NCBI RefSeq assembly: GCF_024343615.1
Contig: NZ_RJUB01000123.1
Span: 111,445-175,444, forward strand
Direction of reading: 5' to 3'
Source: Ferruginibacter sp. HRS2-29
GTDB taxonomy: Bacteria; Bacteroidota; Bacteroidia; Chitinophagales; Chitinophagaceae
Length of the DNA: 64,000 nucleotides
Shown: positions 44,538 to 53,962 of the stretch, piece after piece
How positions within the stretch are numbered: position 1 is the stretch's first letter
How the letters are laid out: each line of letters starts with the position of its first letter
Notes under the pieces: generated by a model
What the model saw: the letters and a program-made list of their open reading frames with translations, nothing else
Databases searched by the model: none
Told to the model about the DNA's origin: nothing
Translations under genes and position numbers: made by a program

Positions 44538-45557
44538 ATGAAACGAAAAAACTTCCTCACTTCCATCCTTCCTGCTGCCATTTCGTTTAATGCAGTGGCA
44601 AAAAGTATGGACGAGGGTTTGTTGAAACCTTTCAGGATACCACCAGCTTTGCAACCCGGCGACATTATTGCCATTACCTCCCCGGCAGGTTATATTACGC
44701 CGGAAGATATTCAGCCGGCAATAAAAAAAATGGAAGAATGGGGTTACCGCATCAGGATCGGCAGCACCATCGGCAAACGTGATTACACTTTCGGTGGAAC
44801 GGACGCCGAGCGCCTCGCCGATTTTCAGCAGCTGCTGAATGATGATTCGGTAAAAGCCATCATGTGCGCCAGGGGCGGCTATGGTGCAGTGCGGATCATT
44901 GATGGTATCGACTTCAGCAGGTTTGTCAAAAAACCGAAATGGATCATCGGCTTCAGCGACATCACCGTATTGCATGCACATATCAACAGCAATTTCAACA
45001 TCGCCACCATTCATTCCAAAATGTGCAATAGTTTCCCTTCGGACTGGTTGCTGGCTGAACCTGTGCAAAAAGAAACCATCGAAAGCATCCGCAAATGCCT
45101 GGCGGATGAAAAGATGCAATATCATGCCCTGCCCAATGCGGCTAACAGGCATGGTAATACCCGGGGCATACTTGTAGGCGGCAATCTCAAGACCATTGAA
45201 TCATTGGCTGGCAGCAAAAGCGACCTCATCACAAAAGATAAAATTCTTTTTGTAGAAGATACCGGCGAATACCTCTACAGCATCGACCGCATGTTCTGGA
45301 ACCTGAAACGCAGCGGCAAGCTTTCGCAACTGAAAGGCCTGATCGTTGGCGGATTTAAAATAAAAAAAGATGATGCGGGGGATGAGTTCGGGCAAACACT
45401 AGAGCGCATCGTGCTCGACAAAATATCCGGCTACAATTATCCCGTGTGTTTTGATTTTCCCGTTGGGCACCAGAAGAATAACTTTGCATTAAAATGCGGC
45501 GTAAAACATACGATGGATGTAAATGCTGATGGATGTACTTTGACAATTACGAATTGA
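44538..45557 (+). CDS. LD-carboxypeptidase (S66), exported form
   Basis: A 339-residue peptidase of the murein LD-carboxypeptidase family, which cleaves the L-D bond in cell-wall tetrapeptides during recycling. Nucleophile region GFSDITVLHAH with the serine, plus ARGGYGAVRIID; glutamate in LFVEDTGEYLYSIDRM; histidine in FPVGHQKNNFALK. The N-terminus (MKRKNFLTSILPAAISFNAVAKS) is a signal-like segment with an RKNFL stretch, so it may be exported, perhaps by a Tat-like route. A paralogue without this segment is at 49483. The final residues LTITN and the stop are encoded by the arm of an AATTACG repeat. Confidence 0.9.
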   Translation: MKRKNFLTSILPAAISFNAVAKSMDEGLLKPFRIPPALQPGDIIAITSPAGYITPEDIQPAIKKMEEWGYRIRIGSTIGKRDYTFGGTDAERLADFQQLLNDDSVKAIMCARGGYGAVRIIDGIDFSRFVKKPKWIIGFSDITVLHAHINSNFNIATIHSKMCNSFPSDWLLAEPVQKETIESIRKCLADEKMQYHALPNAANRHGNTRGILVGGNLKTIESLAGSKSDLITKDKILFVEDTGEYLYSIDRMFWNLKRSGKLSQLKGLIVGGFKIKKDDAGDEFGQTLERIVLDKISGYNYPVCFDFPVGHQKNNFALKCGVKHTMDVNADGCTLTITN

Positions 45558-45627
45558 CAATTACGAATTACGAATGAAACCCTATTCGCTTCGGTCATTC
45601 GTAATTCGTAATTGTCAATTCGTAATT
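45545..45627. repeat. Perfect 33-bp inverted repeat of AATTACG/GACAATT words
   Basis: Arms at 45545-45577 and 45595-45627 are exact reverse complements over 33 bases, loop 17 bases. Words are AATTACG, AATTGAC, AATTACG, AATTACG. The left arm carries the LD-carboxypeptidase stop (45555-45557) and the right arm ends 8 bases before the adhesin stop (45636). Confidence 0.95.
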
Positions 45628-45635
45628 ATTGAGTC

Positions 45636-48600
45636 CTATCTGATCAGCACAGTGGTCCCCTTTTGATACACCGGCTTCTTCGAGATCGGATCTACATAAC
45701 TCAGCTGCCACACATACGTTCCAGATTCGGCGCCCTGCCCTTTCTGACGGCCATCCCAGCCTTCCAGAGGGTTGGTAGTACTGAACACCAGTTGCCCGAA
45801 GCGGTTGTAAACCTTCAACAGGAAGTTGGTAGCGAGGTCCGCGTTGATGGCTTTCAGTTGATCATTGCGGCCATCGCCATTTGGCGTAAATGCACCCGCC
45901 ACTTTTATGAGGCAATTATCCAGCACATTTACGAAGAGGGCATCCGAACCTTTGCAGCCATGGTTGTCTGCGGTGAGGGTATAATTTTCCGATACCAGTT
46001 TGGTAGGAATGATAGAAGTGGTTGCACCCGTGCTCCACAGGTAGGTATACCCCGAACGTGATGAAACGCCTATCTGCGTGCTCATGCCGGGACAAAGGGT
46101 TTTATCCTCGCCCAACGATATTGCCGGAACTGCATAGACCTGCGTGGAAGCCGTTGCCACAACAGCATCACAGAAGCGATCGCTGACCGTTAGTTTTACC
46201 GTATAATTTTTTTCGCTGGCGTAAGAAAAGTTTACCTGGTTCGTATTGGAAAACGTTTTACCGTCACCGTTATCCCACACATAATTACTGATATGGCCCG
46301 TCACCGTGCCGGTAAGCGTAACCATATCTCCGGCGCAATATTTCGGATTGAGAACGCCGAAGGAAGCGGTGGGCAATGCGGTAACATAAAGTTGTTTTGT
46401 CGCCGTATCCTTACATCCATGATCATTCGTGGCAATGAGGCGTATCATGTAATCATTGCTCACAGCATAATTATGGGCAGGGGGCGTTTGCCCGGCAAAT
46501 GTAGTATTGTCGCCAAACTGCCAGAGATACTGCAGGTTCCGGCCGGTTGAATTATTGACAAAACTTAATGGCTTGTCTTTACAGATGGTATCAACAGGAT
46601 TGATGCTAAACAAAGGCTCAAACGCATTGTCGAGTGTATAACTTCTTTTTAAAGTATCCTTACACAAACCGTTTGAAACGATGAGTTCAGCAGTAGCAGT
46701 AACGGTTGATACCGGGAAAGTATGCGTAACGGTTGGCCCGTTGGCGGTAGTTCCATCACTGAATGTCCAGTTCCACGAATTGATGCCATTACCACCCGGA
46801 TGCGAAAGCACAAGCGTATCTTTTTCGCAACCGAACCTTACCTGGTCGGTGAAAGCCGCGGAGGGTTTACCCAGTACATTGAATGAAATGGTATTGTTGG
46901 GGTTCTGTGTTGCAAAGCAGGTATCCGTAATCGTTAGTCCACCTGCAGTGGTATTATGTAAAACATAGGTACCAAAAGTGGTGACAGGCGCTGACAAATG
47001 CAGGATGAACCAACTGCTGTATCCGCCGGCATTTGACGTACAGGTAGCCGGATCACCGGTCACATTTGTAATACTTACCGCCGAAGGCCCGGTGATGTTC
47101 CATTGCTGGCCCCCGGTGATCACAGAAGCACAACGAATCGCTTTGCTGTAAAAAACTTTTATCTGGGCAGGCGTACATTTATCATACTGCAGGGAATCGA
47201 ATACCGGTGCAGGCGACTGCGTAGTGGTAAATGCTCTCGTAGCGCCAACCGGCATAAACGCAAAACAGGTATCGGATAAGGTATTGTTATCCGAGCCATT
47301 CCGGATATTGACATTGAAATTGCCTGCCGGTAATTTTGTAGCCAAAGTCAGTGTCATTTCATCAGCATACAGTGCGCCCGAACTGCAATTGCTGCTTACA
47401 GACGTTACCGTGTAAGATCCGGGAGTGACGGTAAATTCATTAGTTGAAACAGAACCGCAACGGACAGGTTTGTCGAATTTCACTTTTACATTAAAAGGTT
47501 TGCACTCATCAAATGTTACCGCCTGTATCACAGGCGCCGTGGTTGTTTGAGGAATCACTACAGGAAATGAATGAGTAGCAAGCATCGTTACATTGCAGGT
47601 ATCGGTCAGTGTATTTCCATCCGAGCCGGGAAATACATTCAGTTGATAATTTCCATAAGGCACCTGGTTTTGAAACGTCAGTTTTATTTCTTCCGTATAA
47701 GCAGTTGCTCCGGGTGTACAAACGAACTGTATATTGGTGATGGTATTTGTTCCGGGCGTCAGCGTAAACTCACTGCCGTCAGCCGAAATGCTGCTGCACA
47801 AAACCGGTTTGGTAAATTTAACCGTGAACACATTGGGCGCACAGCCAGAAAAGGTAACACCCGTCATCTTCAACGGTGGCGCTTGTGTAGCCACGAATGG
47901 TTTTGAATAACCCGCTACCATGTAGGAAAAGCAGGTATCGGAAATCGTATTGTTATCTGTAGGACTGCTGTTTACATTTACAGAGAAATTGCCCGCAGGT
48001 AATGGACTGGCGAGCGTAAGAGTTACCTGGTTGCCATAAGTATTCCCCCCGCAATTGGTGGTGGCGCTGATAACCGGGCTTCCAGACGGAATGGTAAATT
48101 CGTCGCCGGTTGGCGACAGCGATGCACAATTGATCACCTTATCAAAAGTCAGCACCAGTTTGGCAGGATGGCATTCATCGAACCCTACCGATTGGATGAC
48201 CGGTGGTGCGGTAGCCTGCGGTATTACCAGCGGCGCTGAATACCCCACCGGCATAGCGATGCCACAACTATCGATGATAGTATTATTATCTGAGCCGTTT
48301 TTTAGCTGCAACTGGTAATTACCGTAAGGCAAAGGATTTTGCAGGGTCAGTCGCACAGTACGGGTGACACCGGGATTGCCGGTACAGATAGTGGTGGCCG
48401 ATACGATCGCGGGATTGCCCGGCAATATGGAAAAATCGCTGCCGTTTGCGGCTATGCTGCCGCAACGTACCGCTTTCGACAATGTCACATCCAGCACTTT
48501 GGGTGCACAGCCCGAAAAAGCAATATTGGTGATGGCGGCCACTGTTTGTGTTGGAACGGAAAAAGGGATATTTGCCGGCAACATCTCGTCGAGGCAAACA

Positions 48601-49448
48601 TCTTTGAATATATTATTATCGGTGCCGGATTTTATTTGCAGGCTGTAATTGCCGCCAGGCAAAGGATCCTGCAGGTTAATGGTGAGTTCTGTGGTAGAAT
48701 TGGCTCCACCCGAACAGGTCGATGTGATCCCCGTAATCACATGTGTACCCGGTGTGATCACAAATTCACTGCCGGTTGGGGTGATGGTATTACATAAAAT
48801 ATCCTCCGAAAAAGTCAGCTTGATTTTATTCGCTTCGCAATTGGTAACAAGCACATTGGTGGTAGTCGGTGGTACCTGGTCGGTCAATTGTGCGGTACCA
48901 AAAAAATTGAGGTTATACCCTCTTCCTGATGCATCAAAGTTCGTCACCATCAACAGGTAATCATGGCCAGCGATCAGAGTAGGCATCCTGTTGTATTGTG
49001 TACCACTTCCGCCACCGGCGCAACGTACGTCTGAAGTTCCGGCAGCAGTACACCCGGTATTACCATCTACCCCTACATAACCACTTAAATTCAAAGACAC
49101 CCGGAGATCCATTGTATACACGTCATTTGGATTATGACCGGTGATGTCCATCAATTCCCAGTCGAAATCTTCCGGCATCACCGGGCTTATCAAAAAGCCC
49201 AGTGTTCCGCCCACATAACAATGAAATTTGTACCAGTTTGAATTATCGCTGGTAACAATGTTACCACATCCTGATGTGTTGTTGGGAATATTGGGGCCAT
49301 CACAATTTGGCAACGTTCCCAGGTTAAAAGTAAGGGTGCCACATACCGCCTGCGCCGTTCCGGCAGTCATGAACGGGCCGCTGCAAACCTGTGACTTTAC
49401 CGAAAATGAAAAGCATAACAATAAAAAAACGAGTAATGATAAGCGCAT
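45636..49448 (-). CDS. Giant T9SS-exported protein with tandem Ig-like and PKD domains
   Basis: A 1270-residue secreted protein. Signal peptide (MRLSLLVFLLLCFSFSVKSQ) then an N-terminal domain (to about 195). Six tandem repeats of about 110 residues follow to about 880; each has four conserved Cys positions and the motifs FTKPV-C-S, DGSEFT or similar, PLPxGNxxL and SDNNT..D.C. The repeats alternate: repeats 2 and 4 begin SGCAP and have PYGNYQL, while repeats 3 and 5 begin DEC and have PAGNF. Three PKD-like domains (YLWQFGDNTT, YVWDNGDGKT) and an Ig-like domain follow. The C-terminal about 85 residues are the gliding-motility-associated type B sorting domain (AFTPNGDGRNDQL...GWDGRQKG). Likely a surface adhesin. 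Confidence 0.92.
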   Translation of the reverse strand: MRLSLLVFLLLCFSFSVKSQVCSGPFMTAGTAQAVCGTLTFNLGTLPNCDGPNIPNNTSGCGNIVTSDNSNWYKFHCYVGGTLGFLISPVMPEDFDWELMDITGHNPNDVYTMDLRVSLNLSGYVGVDGNTGCTAAGTSDVRCAGGGSGTQYNRMPTLIAGHDYLLMVTNFDASGRGYNLNFFGTAQLTDQVPPTTTNVLVTNCEANKIKLTFSEDILCNTITPTGSEFVITPGTHVITGITSTCSGGANSTTELTINLQDPLPGGNYSLQIKSGTDNNIFKDVCLDEMLPANIPFSVPTQTVAAITNIAFSGCAPKVLDVTLSKAVRCGSIAANGSDFSILPGNPAIVSATTICTGNPGVTRTVRLTLQNPLPYGNYQLQLKNGSDNNTIIDSCGIAMPVGYSAPLVIPQATAPPVIQSVGFDECHPAKLVLTFDKVINCASLSPTGDEFTIPSGSPVISATTNCGGNTYGNQVTLTLASPLPAGNFSVNVNSSPTDNNTISDTCFSYMVAGYSKPFVATQAPPLKMTGVTFSGCAPNVFTVKFTKPVLCSSISADGSEFTLTPGTNTITNIQFVCTPGATAYTEEIKLTFQNQVPYGNYQLNVFPGSDGNTLTDTCNVTMLATHSFPVVIPQTTTAPVIQAVTFDECKPFNVKVKFDKPVRCGSVSTNEFTVTPGSYTVTSVSSNCSSGALYADEMTLTLATKLPAGNFNVNIRNGSDNNTLSDTCFAFMPVGATRAFTTTQSPAPVFDSLQYDKCTPAQIKVFYSKAIRCASVITGGQQWNITGPSAVSITNVTGDPATCTSNAGGYSSWFILHLSAPVTTFGTYVLHNTTAGGLTITDTCFATQNPNNTISFNVLGKPSAAFTDQVRFGCEKDTLVLSHPGGNGINSWNWTFSDGTTANGPTVTHTFPVSTVTATAELIVSNGLCKDTLKRSYTLDNAFEPLFSINPVDTICKDKPLSFVNNSTGRNLQYLWQFGDNTTFAGQTPPAHNYAVSNDYMIRLIATNDHGCKDTATKQLYVTALPTASFGVLNPKYCAGDMVTLTGTVTGHISNYVWDNGDGKTFSNTNQVNFSYASEKNYTVKLTVSDRFCDAVVATASTQVYAVPAISLGEDKTLCPGMSTQIGVSSRSGYTYLWSTGATTSIIPTKLVSENYTLTADNHGCKGSDALFVNVLDNCLIKVAGAFTPNGDGRNDQLKAINADLATNFLLKVYNRFGQLVFSTTNPLEGWDGRQKGQGAESGTYVWQLSYVDPISKKPVYQKGTTVLIR

Positions 49449-49452
49449 AGTT

Positions 49453-49460
49453 TAATTTTG
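49453..49460 (+). promoter_or_regulatory. -7 box of the second S66 peptidase gene
   Basis: TAATTTTG matches TAnnTTTG exactly. The start would be near 49466, with a 17-base leader to the ATG at 49483. It sits in the 34-base gap between divergent starts, so its -33 region would fall in the start of the adhesin gene. Confidence 0.45.
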
Positions 49461-49482
49461 TGGCTCCTAAATTTAACAAAAA

Positions 49483-50388
49483 ATGAACGTTCCTCCATAT
49501 TTAAAAAAAGGCGATACCATTGGGATTACCTGTCCTGCCGGTTATATGGCTGCTGAAAAAGCAGAGACCTGTATCGCAACATTGCAGAGTTGGGGTTATA
49601 ATGTTATGGTTGGCAAAACTTTAGGCAGCCAGAGCGAAAATTATTTCAGCGGTACGGATGAAGAGCGCCTGGATGAATTGCAGGCCATGCTGGATGACAA
49701 AAATATCCACGCGATCCTGTTTGGAAGGGGTGGTTATGGTATGGGGCGGATAGTGGACCAGCTCAATTTTACCCGCTTCAAAAAAAATCCGAAATGGGTG
49801 ATCGGCTTCAGCGATATCACCGTGCTGCACACACATCTGGCGGGCAAATATAACACGGCATCGCTGCATGCGCCAATGGCGGCGGCTTTCAATGACGAAG
49901 GGTACAAAAATGAATATATCGCTTCGCTCAAAAATGCACTAGCCGGAAAAAAAGCCAATTATAAAGTTGAAGCGCATCCGTTCAACCGCGATGGAAAAGC
50001 CACCGGAAGACTGATCGGCGGAAACCTTGCACTGCTGGTCAATATGATCGGTACAGCATCTGATTTTGACACGAAAAACAAGATCCTTTTCATAGAAGAT
50101 ATCGGCGAATACCTCTACAGCATCGATCGTATGCTATACCAGCTTAAAAGAAGCGGTAAGCTGAAAAAGCTTGCAGGACTTGTGTTGGGCGGTTTTACCG
50201 ATATGAAAGATACCGAGCGGCCATTTGGAAAAACAATCGACGAGATTTTAACTGAAGTGGTTGGAGAAGTGAATTACCCGGTTTGTTTTCATTTTCCGGT
50301 GAGCCACGATAAAGAAAATTATGCGTTGAAAGTGGGAGGGGAATATCAGCTGTCTGTAGGGAAAGAAGTGAGACTGAAAGAAATTTAA
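49483..50388 (+). CDS. LD-carboxypeptidase (S66), cytoplasmic form
   Basis: A 301-residue S66 peptidase, paralogous to the one at 44538. It has the same motifs: FGRGGYGMGRIVD, GFSDITVLHTH with the nucleophile, LFIEDIGEYLYSIDRM with the acid, and FPVSHDKENYALK with the histidine. It starts directly MNVPPYLKKGDTIGITCPAGY and has no signal peptide, so it should act in the cytosol on recycled muropeptides. The two copies flank the oppositely oriented adhesin gene, which hints at a duplication with an inserted or inverted segment. Confidence 0.93.
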   Translation: MNVPPYLKKGDTIGITCPAGYMAAEKAETCIATLQSWGYNVMVGKTLGSQSENYFSGTDEERLDELQAMLDDKNIHAILFGRGGYGMGRIVDQLNFTRFKKNPKWVIGFSDITVLHTHLAGKYNTASLHAPMAAAFNDEGYKNEYIASLKNALAGKKANYKVEAHPFNRDGKATGRLIGGNLALLVNMIGTASDFDTKNKILFIEDIGEYLYSIDRMLYQLKRSGKLKKLAGLVLGGFTDMKDTERPFGKTIDEILTEVVGEVNYPVCFHFPVSHDKENYALKVGGEYQLSVGKEVRLKEI

Positions 50389-50392
50389 TAAC

Positions 50393-50503
50393 CCCTGTCA
50401 GCGGTCGCAGACCCCGATAGCCGATAAACAAAAAAGCCATCTCATTTAGAAATTAATTCTAACCGAGATGGCTTTCTTGTTTCTTTCCCAACCGCTGACA
50501 GGG
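50393..50503. repeat. Inverted repeat CCCTGTCAGCGGT with nested terminator
   Basis: CCCTGTCAGCGGT (50393-50405) pairs exactly with its complement at 50491-50503, 13 bp. The neighbouring CGCAGACC and GCGACC extend the similarity. The repeat encloses the terminator at 50434-50474 between the convergent peptidase and metalloprotease genes. Confidence 0.8.
50434..50474. terminator. Bidirectional terminator
   Basis: AAGCCATCTC (50434-50443) pairs with GAGATGGCTT (50465-50474), and inside them TTAGAA and TTCTAA form a second short stem. A-run and T-run flanks allow termination in both directions for the convergent S66 and metalloprotease genes. Confidence 0.75.
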
Positions 50504-50533
50504 TTTGCGACCGATGAAAGGGGTTGATTTTTC

Positions 50534-53098
50534 TTACTGTTTCATCACTTTTTGCGTAAGCACTTTATCCGCCTGTATCAGTTTCAGCACATACATCCCT
50601 TTAGCCAGATGATCCATCGTTATGCTTGCTTTGTTGCTGGAAGAATTGTTGCGGTAAGTATTGGTGCTGATCACCCTGCCGGAAATATCGGAAAGGATGA
50701 TGCTGTAATCCGATTTATCCAGCCCGTTCAGGTAAACTCCTAATTCATTCACCACCGGGTTAGGGCTCAATACCATACCCAGTTTACCATCTTCATTCAG
50801 CCTGCCTTTGCGGATATCCGACAAAGAACTATGCCCATCGATATCTACCTGGCGCAGGCGGTAGAAATATTCAACCCCCTTGCGGATATTCCTGTCGCTG
50901 AAGCTATATTTCTTCACGCTGCTGCTGTTGCCGGCTCCGTTAACAAAACCAACTTTTACAAAGCCGGCAGCATTGCCTTCACTTTTCAGTATTTCAAAAC
51001 CCTTGTTATTTTGCTCCTGCGAAGCAGACCAGTTGAGCTGCAATGCATCTTTCACGGCTGTAACATTAAAATCAAGCAAGGCGATCGGCAAAGGTGAAGT
51101 GATGGTCATGTTAACATCGGATATATCAAAGAAAATATTCCCGTTTGCTTTTACCATGAAACGAACGGTGGTAGAATTGATCGCAGGCACGGTGATATCC
51201 TCCGAACCGTCATTGGGTGTATTCGACAATACAACCGTATTGAAATTAAGTCCGCCATCGGTACTCATGAGGATGTCTACATTCTGGCAATTGATGCCCC
51301 CCGCCGCATTGGTATTGGCTACATCCCAGGTAATGGTTTGTGTGGAACCACCTTGCCATACCAGTGCAGTATTAGGACTGGTGAGTACAAATGGCCCATC
51401 GTCGGTAACGATCACATTGAACATGGCCGTGCTGCTGCAACCATCGCCACCGGTAGCAACACCACCACCACCGGGTTGGTTATCGCGAACGGTCAGCCTG
51501 AACTTAATGGTACGTGCAACAGTCGGCAAAGTTTCGCCTTTCAATCCGCCCATATCAGCAGTGGGGCTGGCAGGGTATCCGGCCAATATCACCGGCAATG
51601 CAGGAAAATATCTTCTCCCCACCGTTAATGGAACCCTCGATTTAAACAGCGGCCTCGTAGTATTGGCAGCGCCGGAATTCCAGGTGCCCGATGTGCCGAG
51701 ATCCCACTCCTCCCAGTTATACGTAATGGCATCGCCATCGGCATCAAACCCGTTTCCGGTCAATACAAACGGAGTGCCCTTTGGTATCTGCTGGTTATTG
51801 GCAGGCATGATGACCGTAGGGGCAACATTTCCTGTGGATGTCACCACCGGGCAACCTGCCCCGTTTCCGCTGGTTGTATAGGCGATGATCTCATCGAAAC
51901 TTTTTGTATGGAAATACGGGTCGCTGTGCGCCTGGATATTATCCGCTCCGCAAATTCCTGCATACGCCATGATGGTTGTACCGCTTCCTACCTCGTATGC
52001 GGTTGAAGCATTCCTATTTCCGCCACCACAACTGCTGGTCACGCTATTAAATGTATGGTTGCCGCCAAACTGATGGCCCATTTCGTGTGCTACATAATCG
52101 ATATCGTAATTATCGCCTACCGGGTTTGTAGAGCCGGTTACACCTCTTGCCTTATTGCCACTGGAACATACCACGCCCAATCCTGCAACTCCGCCGCCAC
52201 CGGTACTGAACACATGGCCAATATCATAATTGGCACTGCCTATCACCGAGGTCACATTGGTTTGGTTCTGACCCAGCATGGTAGATCCGTTTCCGTTACT
52301 GTATGGATCGGTTGCTCCATCGAGGTAGATCAATAAGTTGTTATTAGCGATCAACACCAGGCGGATGCCCAGTTCGGTTTCATAAACACCTACTACCCTG
52401 TTTACTGAAGTTACCATGGCACTTGCTGTCAATGGCATGCTAGGCGCACTCGGGGAGCTAACAGCCGTGGCATATTCGCCGGTGCATGCCAGCGCCAGGC
52501 GATAGGTTTTCAATTGAGAACCAATACAGGTGCCTGCTGCAACAAAGTTGGAAGTAGCGGCATCTTCCGTTTTACATTCAAAAGTTTCTTTCAGTGGATC
52601 ACGGTAGTCTTTTGAAAAATAGCTGACATATAAACCTGTATTACTTTTTTGATAAGGGTCGATGAAAACATTTCCGTTAGGGCTTCTTACAAATGCGTGA
52701 AAACCCTGGTAAGTGTAATCGAGGCGGATAGTGGCATAAGGATCATCGATACCATACCCCACAAAAGTTTTGATACCCGGCAACTGCTCTGCCAGCCCAT
52801 CTTCCATCAGTTTTGTTTCCTTGATATTGAAACGCTGAAAAGTGTTGTCGGGATAAGGTATCTCAATCACCATGCCGCTGCTTACCGAAGCAAATTCTTT
52901 CGGAGCTGCAGAGAGGTAACTTTTATATCCTTCAAAATCGAGCAGCAACGTCTTATAATTTTGCGGGATCAATACGCGTGCCGTGTTCAATTTATCGGCA
53001 TCGTTTTCATTGACAAAAACCCATTGCCGGTTTTGGGCGGCCAGGTTGAGGGAAGAGCATAATAATACAAATAGAAGCAGGTAGAAATACTTGAACAT
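50534..53098 (-). CDS. Secreted reprolysin-like metalloprotease with T9SS type A sorting domain
   Basis: An 854-residue exported protease. Signal peptide (MFKYFYLLLFVLLCSSLNLAAQ). A propeptide-like region to about 190, then a metzincin catalytic domain at about 200-400. Its zinc site is HEMGHQFGGNHTF (three His), with the Met-turn in GTTIMAYAGICG. After this come a beta-rich domain (about 430-700, with TVRDNQPGGGG and QTITWDVANTNAAGG) and a Fn3-like segment (ALLDFNVTAVKDALQLNWSAS). The C-terminal about 80 residues (LSPNPVVNELGVYLNG ... GMYVLKLIQADKVLTQKVMKQ) match type A T9SS sorting domains. It probably acts outside the cell on proteins. Confidence 0.92.
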   Translation of the reverse strand: MFKYFYLLLFVLLCSSLNLAAQNRQWVFVNENDADKLNTARVLIPQNYKTLLLDFEGYKSYLSAAPKEFASVSSGMVIEIPYPDNTFQRFNIKETKLMEDGLAEQLPGIKTFVGYGIDDPYATIRLDYTYQGFHAFVRSPNGNVFIDPYQKSNTGLYVSYFSKDYRDPLKETFECKTEDAATSNFVAAGTCIGSQLKTYRLALACTGEYATAVSSPSAPSMPLTASAMVTSVNRVVGVYETELGIRLVLIANNNLLIYLDGATDPYSNGNGSTMLGQNQTNVTSVIGSANYDIGHVFSTGGGGVAGLGVVCSSGNKARGVTGSTNPVGDNYDIDYVAHEMGHQFGGNHTFNSVTSSCGGGNRNASTAYEVGSGTTIMAYAGICGADNIQAHSDPYFHTKSFDEIIAYTTSGNGAGCPVVTSTGNVAPTVIMPANNQQIPKGTPFVLTGNGFDADGDAITYNWEEWDLGTSGTWNSGAANTTRPLFKSRVPLTVGRRYFPALPVILAGYPASPTADMGGLKGETLPTVARTIKFRLTVRDNQPGGGGVATGGDGCSSTAMFNVIVTDDGPFVLTSPNTALVWQGGSTQTITWDVANTNAAGGINCQNVDILMSTDGGLNFNTVVLSNTPNDGSEDITVPAINSTTVRFMVKANGNIFFDISDVNMTITSPLPIALLDFNVTAVKDALQLNWSASQEQNNKGFEILKSEGNAAGFVKVGFVNGAGNSSSVKKYSFSDRNIRKGVEYFYRLRQVDIDGHSSLSDIRKGRLNEDGKLGMVLSPNPVVNELGVYLNGLDKSDYSIILSDISGRVISTNTYRNNSSSNKASITMDHLAKGMYVLKLIQADKVLTQKVMKQ

Positions 53099-53140
53099 AC
53101 AGGTAGTTTTCCCTAAATATATAAAAGAAATCGCAAATAA

Positions 53141-53956
53141 CTACCGGTTTAATAGACTATCTATGACCTGATAATATTTCATGGATTTATTAAGATCATG
53201 GTGGGTAGCACCTGAAATGCTGATGAACTGATCACCTGCCTTCAAAGATCTTTTCAACTTGCTGGCGCAACGATGTGGTATCACCCAATCGCTCGTACCT
53301 GCAAGGATCGTCACCGGTATGTGCACCTCCTGCAAATAATCCACCGTGGGTATCTTATAATTGATCATCCTGTTGACGGGATACATGAAGGCATAACAAC
53401 CAAAGATATCGGGTATGCTGGAATAAGGCGTTTCCAGGATCAGCATTTTGTCTGTTGTTCCTGCCGCGGCATAAGCCGCTATACCGCTGCCCAATGACTT
53501 CCCATAAAGTATAATGCTATCGCTGTGATAAGCCGTCATGGCCAGCTTCTGCACCTGCAATGCCTGCTGGTACAGCTTTTCCTCGGTGAGTTTGCCGGTG
53601 CTTTTGCCATAACCCGGGTAATCGGGCATCCATACTTCGTATCCTTTTTTGGTAAACACATCTGCAAAAGGAGCGAACCGTTCTACATTTTTCATATTGC
53701 CATGAAAATAGATCACCACGCCACGGTACGGTTTTTCCTTCGGAAAAAATTTGACCATATTGATCGTATCCTCCTGGTTCATGGGGATGTTCACTTCTTC
53801 GAAAGGTTGATTGAATTTGAACTGGTACGAACGATCCAGCTTCTCGGGGTGAAATAGAAAATAATCCTGCAGGTAATATATCGCGATACCAATACTACAA
53901 TAGATGAGGATGAGAATCCTTAGCCAGCGGAAGATCTTTTTCTTGTTGAAGTTCAT
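53141..53956 (-). CDS. Alpha/beta hydrolase, membrane-anchored
   Basis: A 271-residue hydrolase with one N-terminal membrane helix (WLRILILIYCSIGIAIYYL, about 11-29). The catalytic motifs of a BEM46-like serine hydrolase are present: oxyanion region VVIYFHGNMKN, nucleophile GKSLGSGIAAY, acid in AGTSDWVIP, and histidine in SGATHHDLNK. The substrate is not predictable. It is paralogous to the gene at 54246 (shared order of YLQDYFLFHPEKL and YRGFGKSTGK-like segments), and a repeat element lies between the two copies. Confidence 0.88.
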   Translation of the reverse strand: MNFNKKKIFRWLRILILIYCSIGIAIYYLQDYFLFHPEKLDRSYQFKFNQPFEEVNIPMNQEDTINMVKFFPKEKPYRGVVIYFHGNMKNVERFAPFADVFTKKGYEVWMPDYPGYGKSTGKLTEEKLYQQALQVQKLAMTAYHSDSIILYGKSLGSGIAAYAAAGTTDKMLILETPYSSIPDIFGCYAFMYPVNRMINYKIPTVDYLQEVHIPVTILAGTSDWVIPHRCASKLKRSLKAGDQFISISGATHHDLNKSMKYYQVIDSLLNR

Positions 53957-53962
53957 GAGCGA

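Noticed and set aside
45636..50388. A complete T9SS gene cluster
   Set aside because: Two substrates with sorting domains are present, but none of the core secretion genes (sprA, gldKLMN, porV, porU) is in the window.
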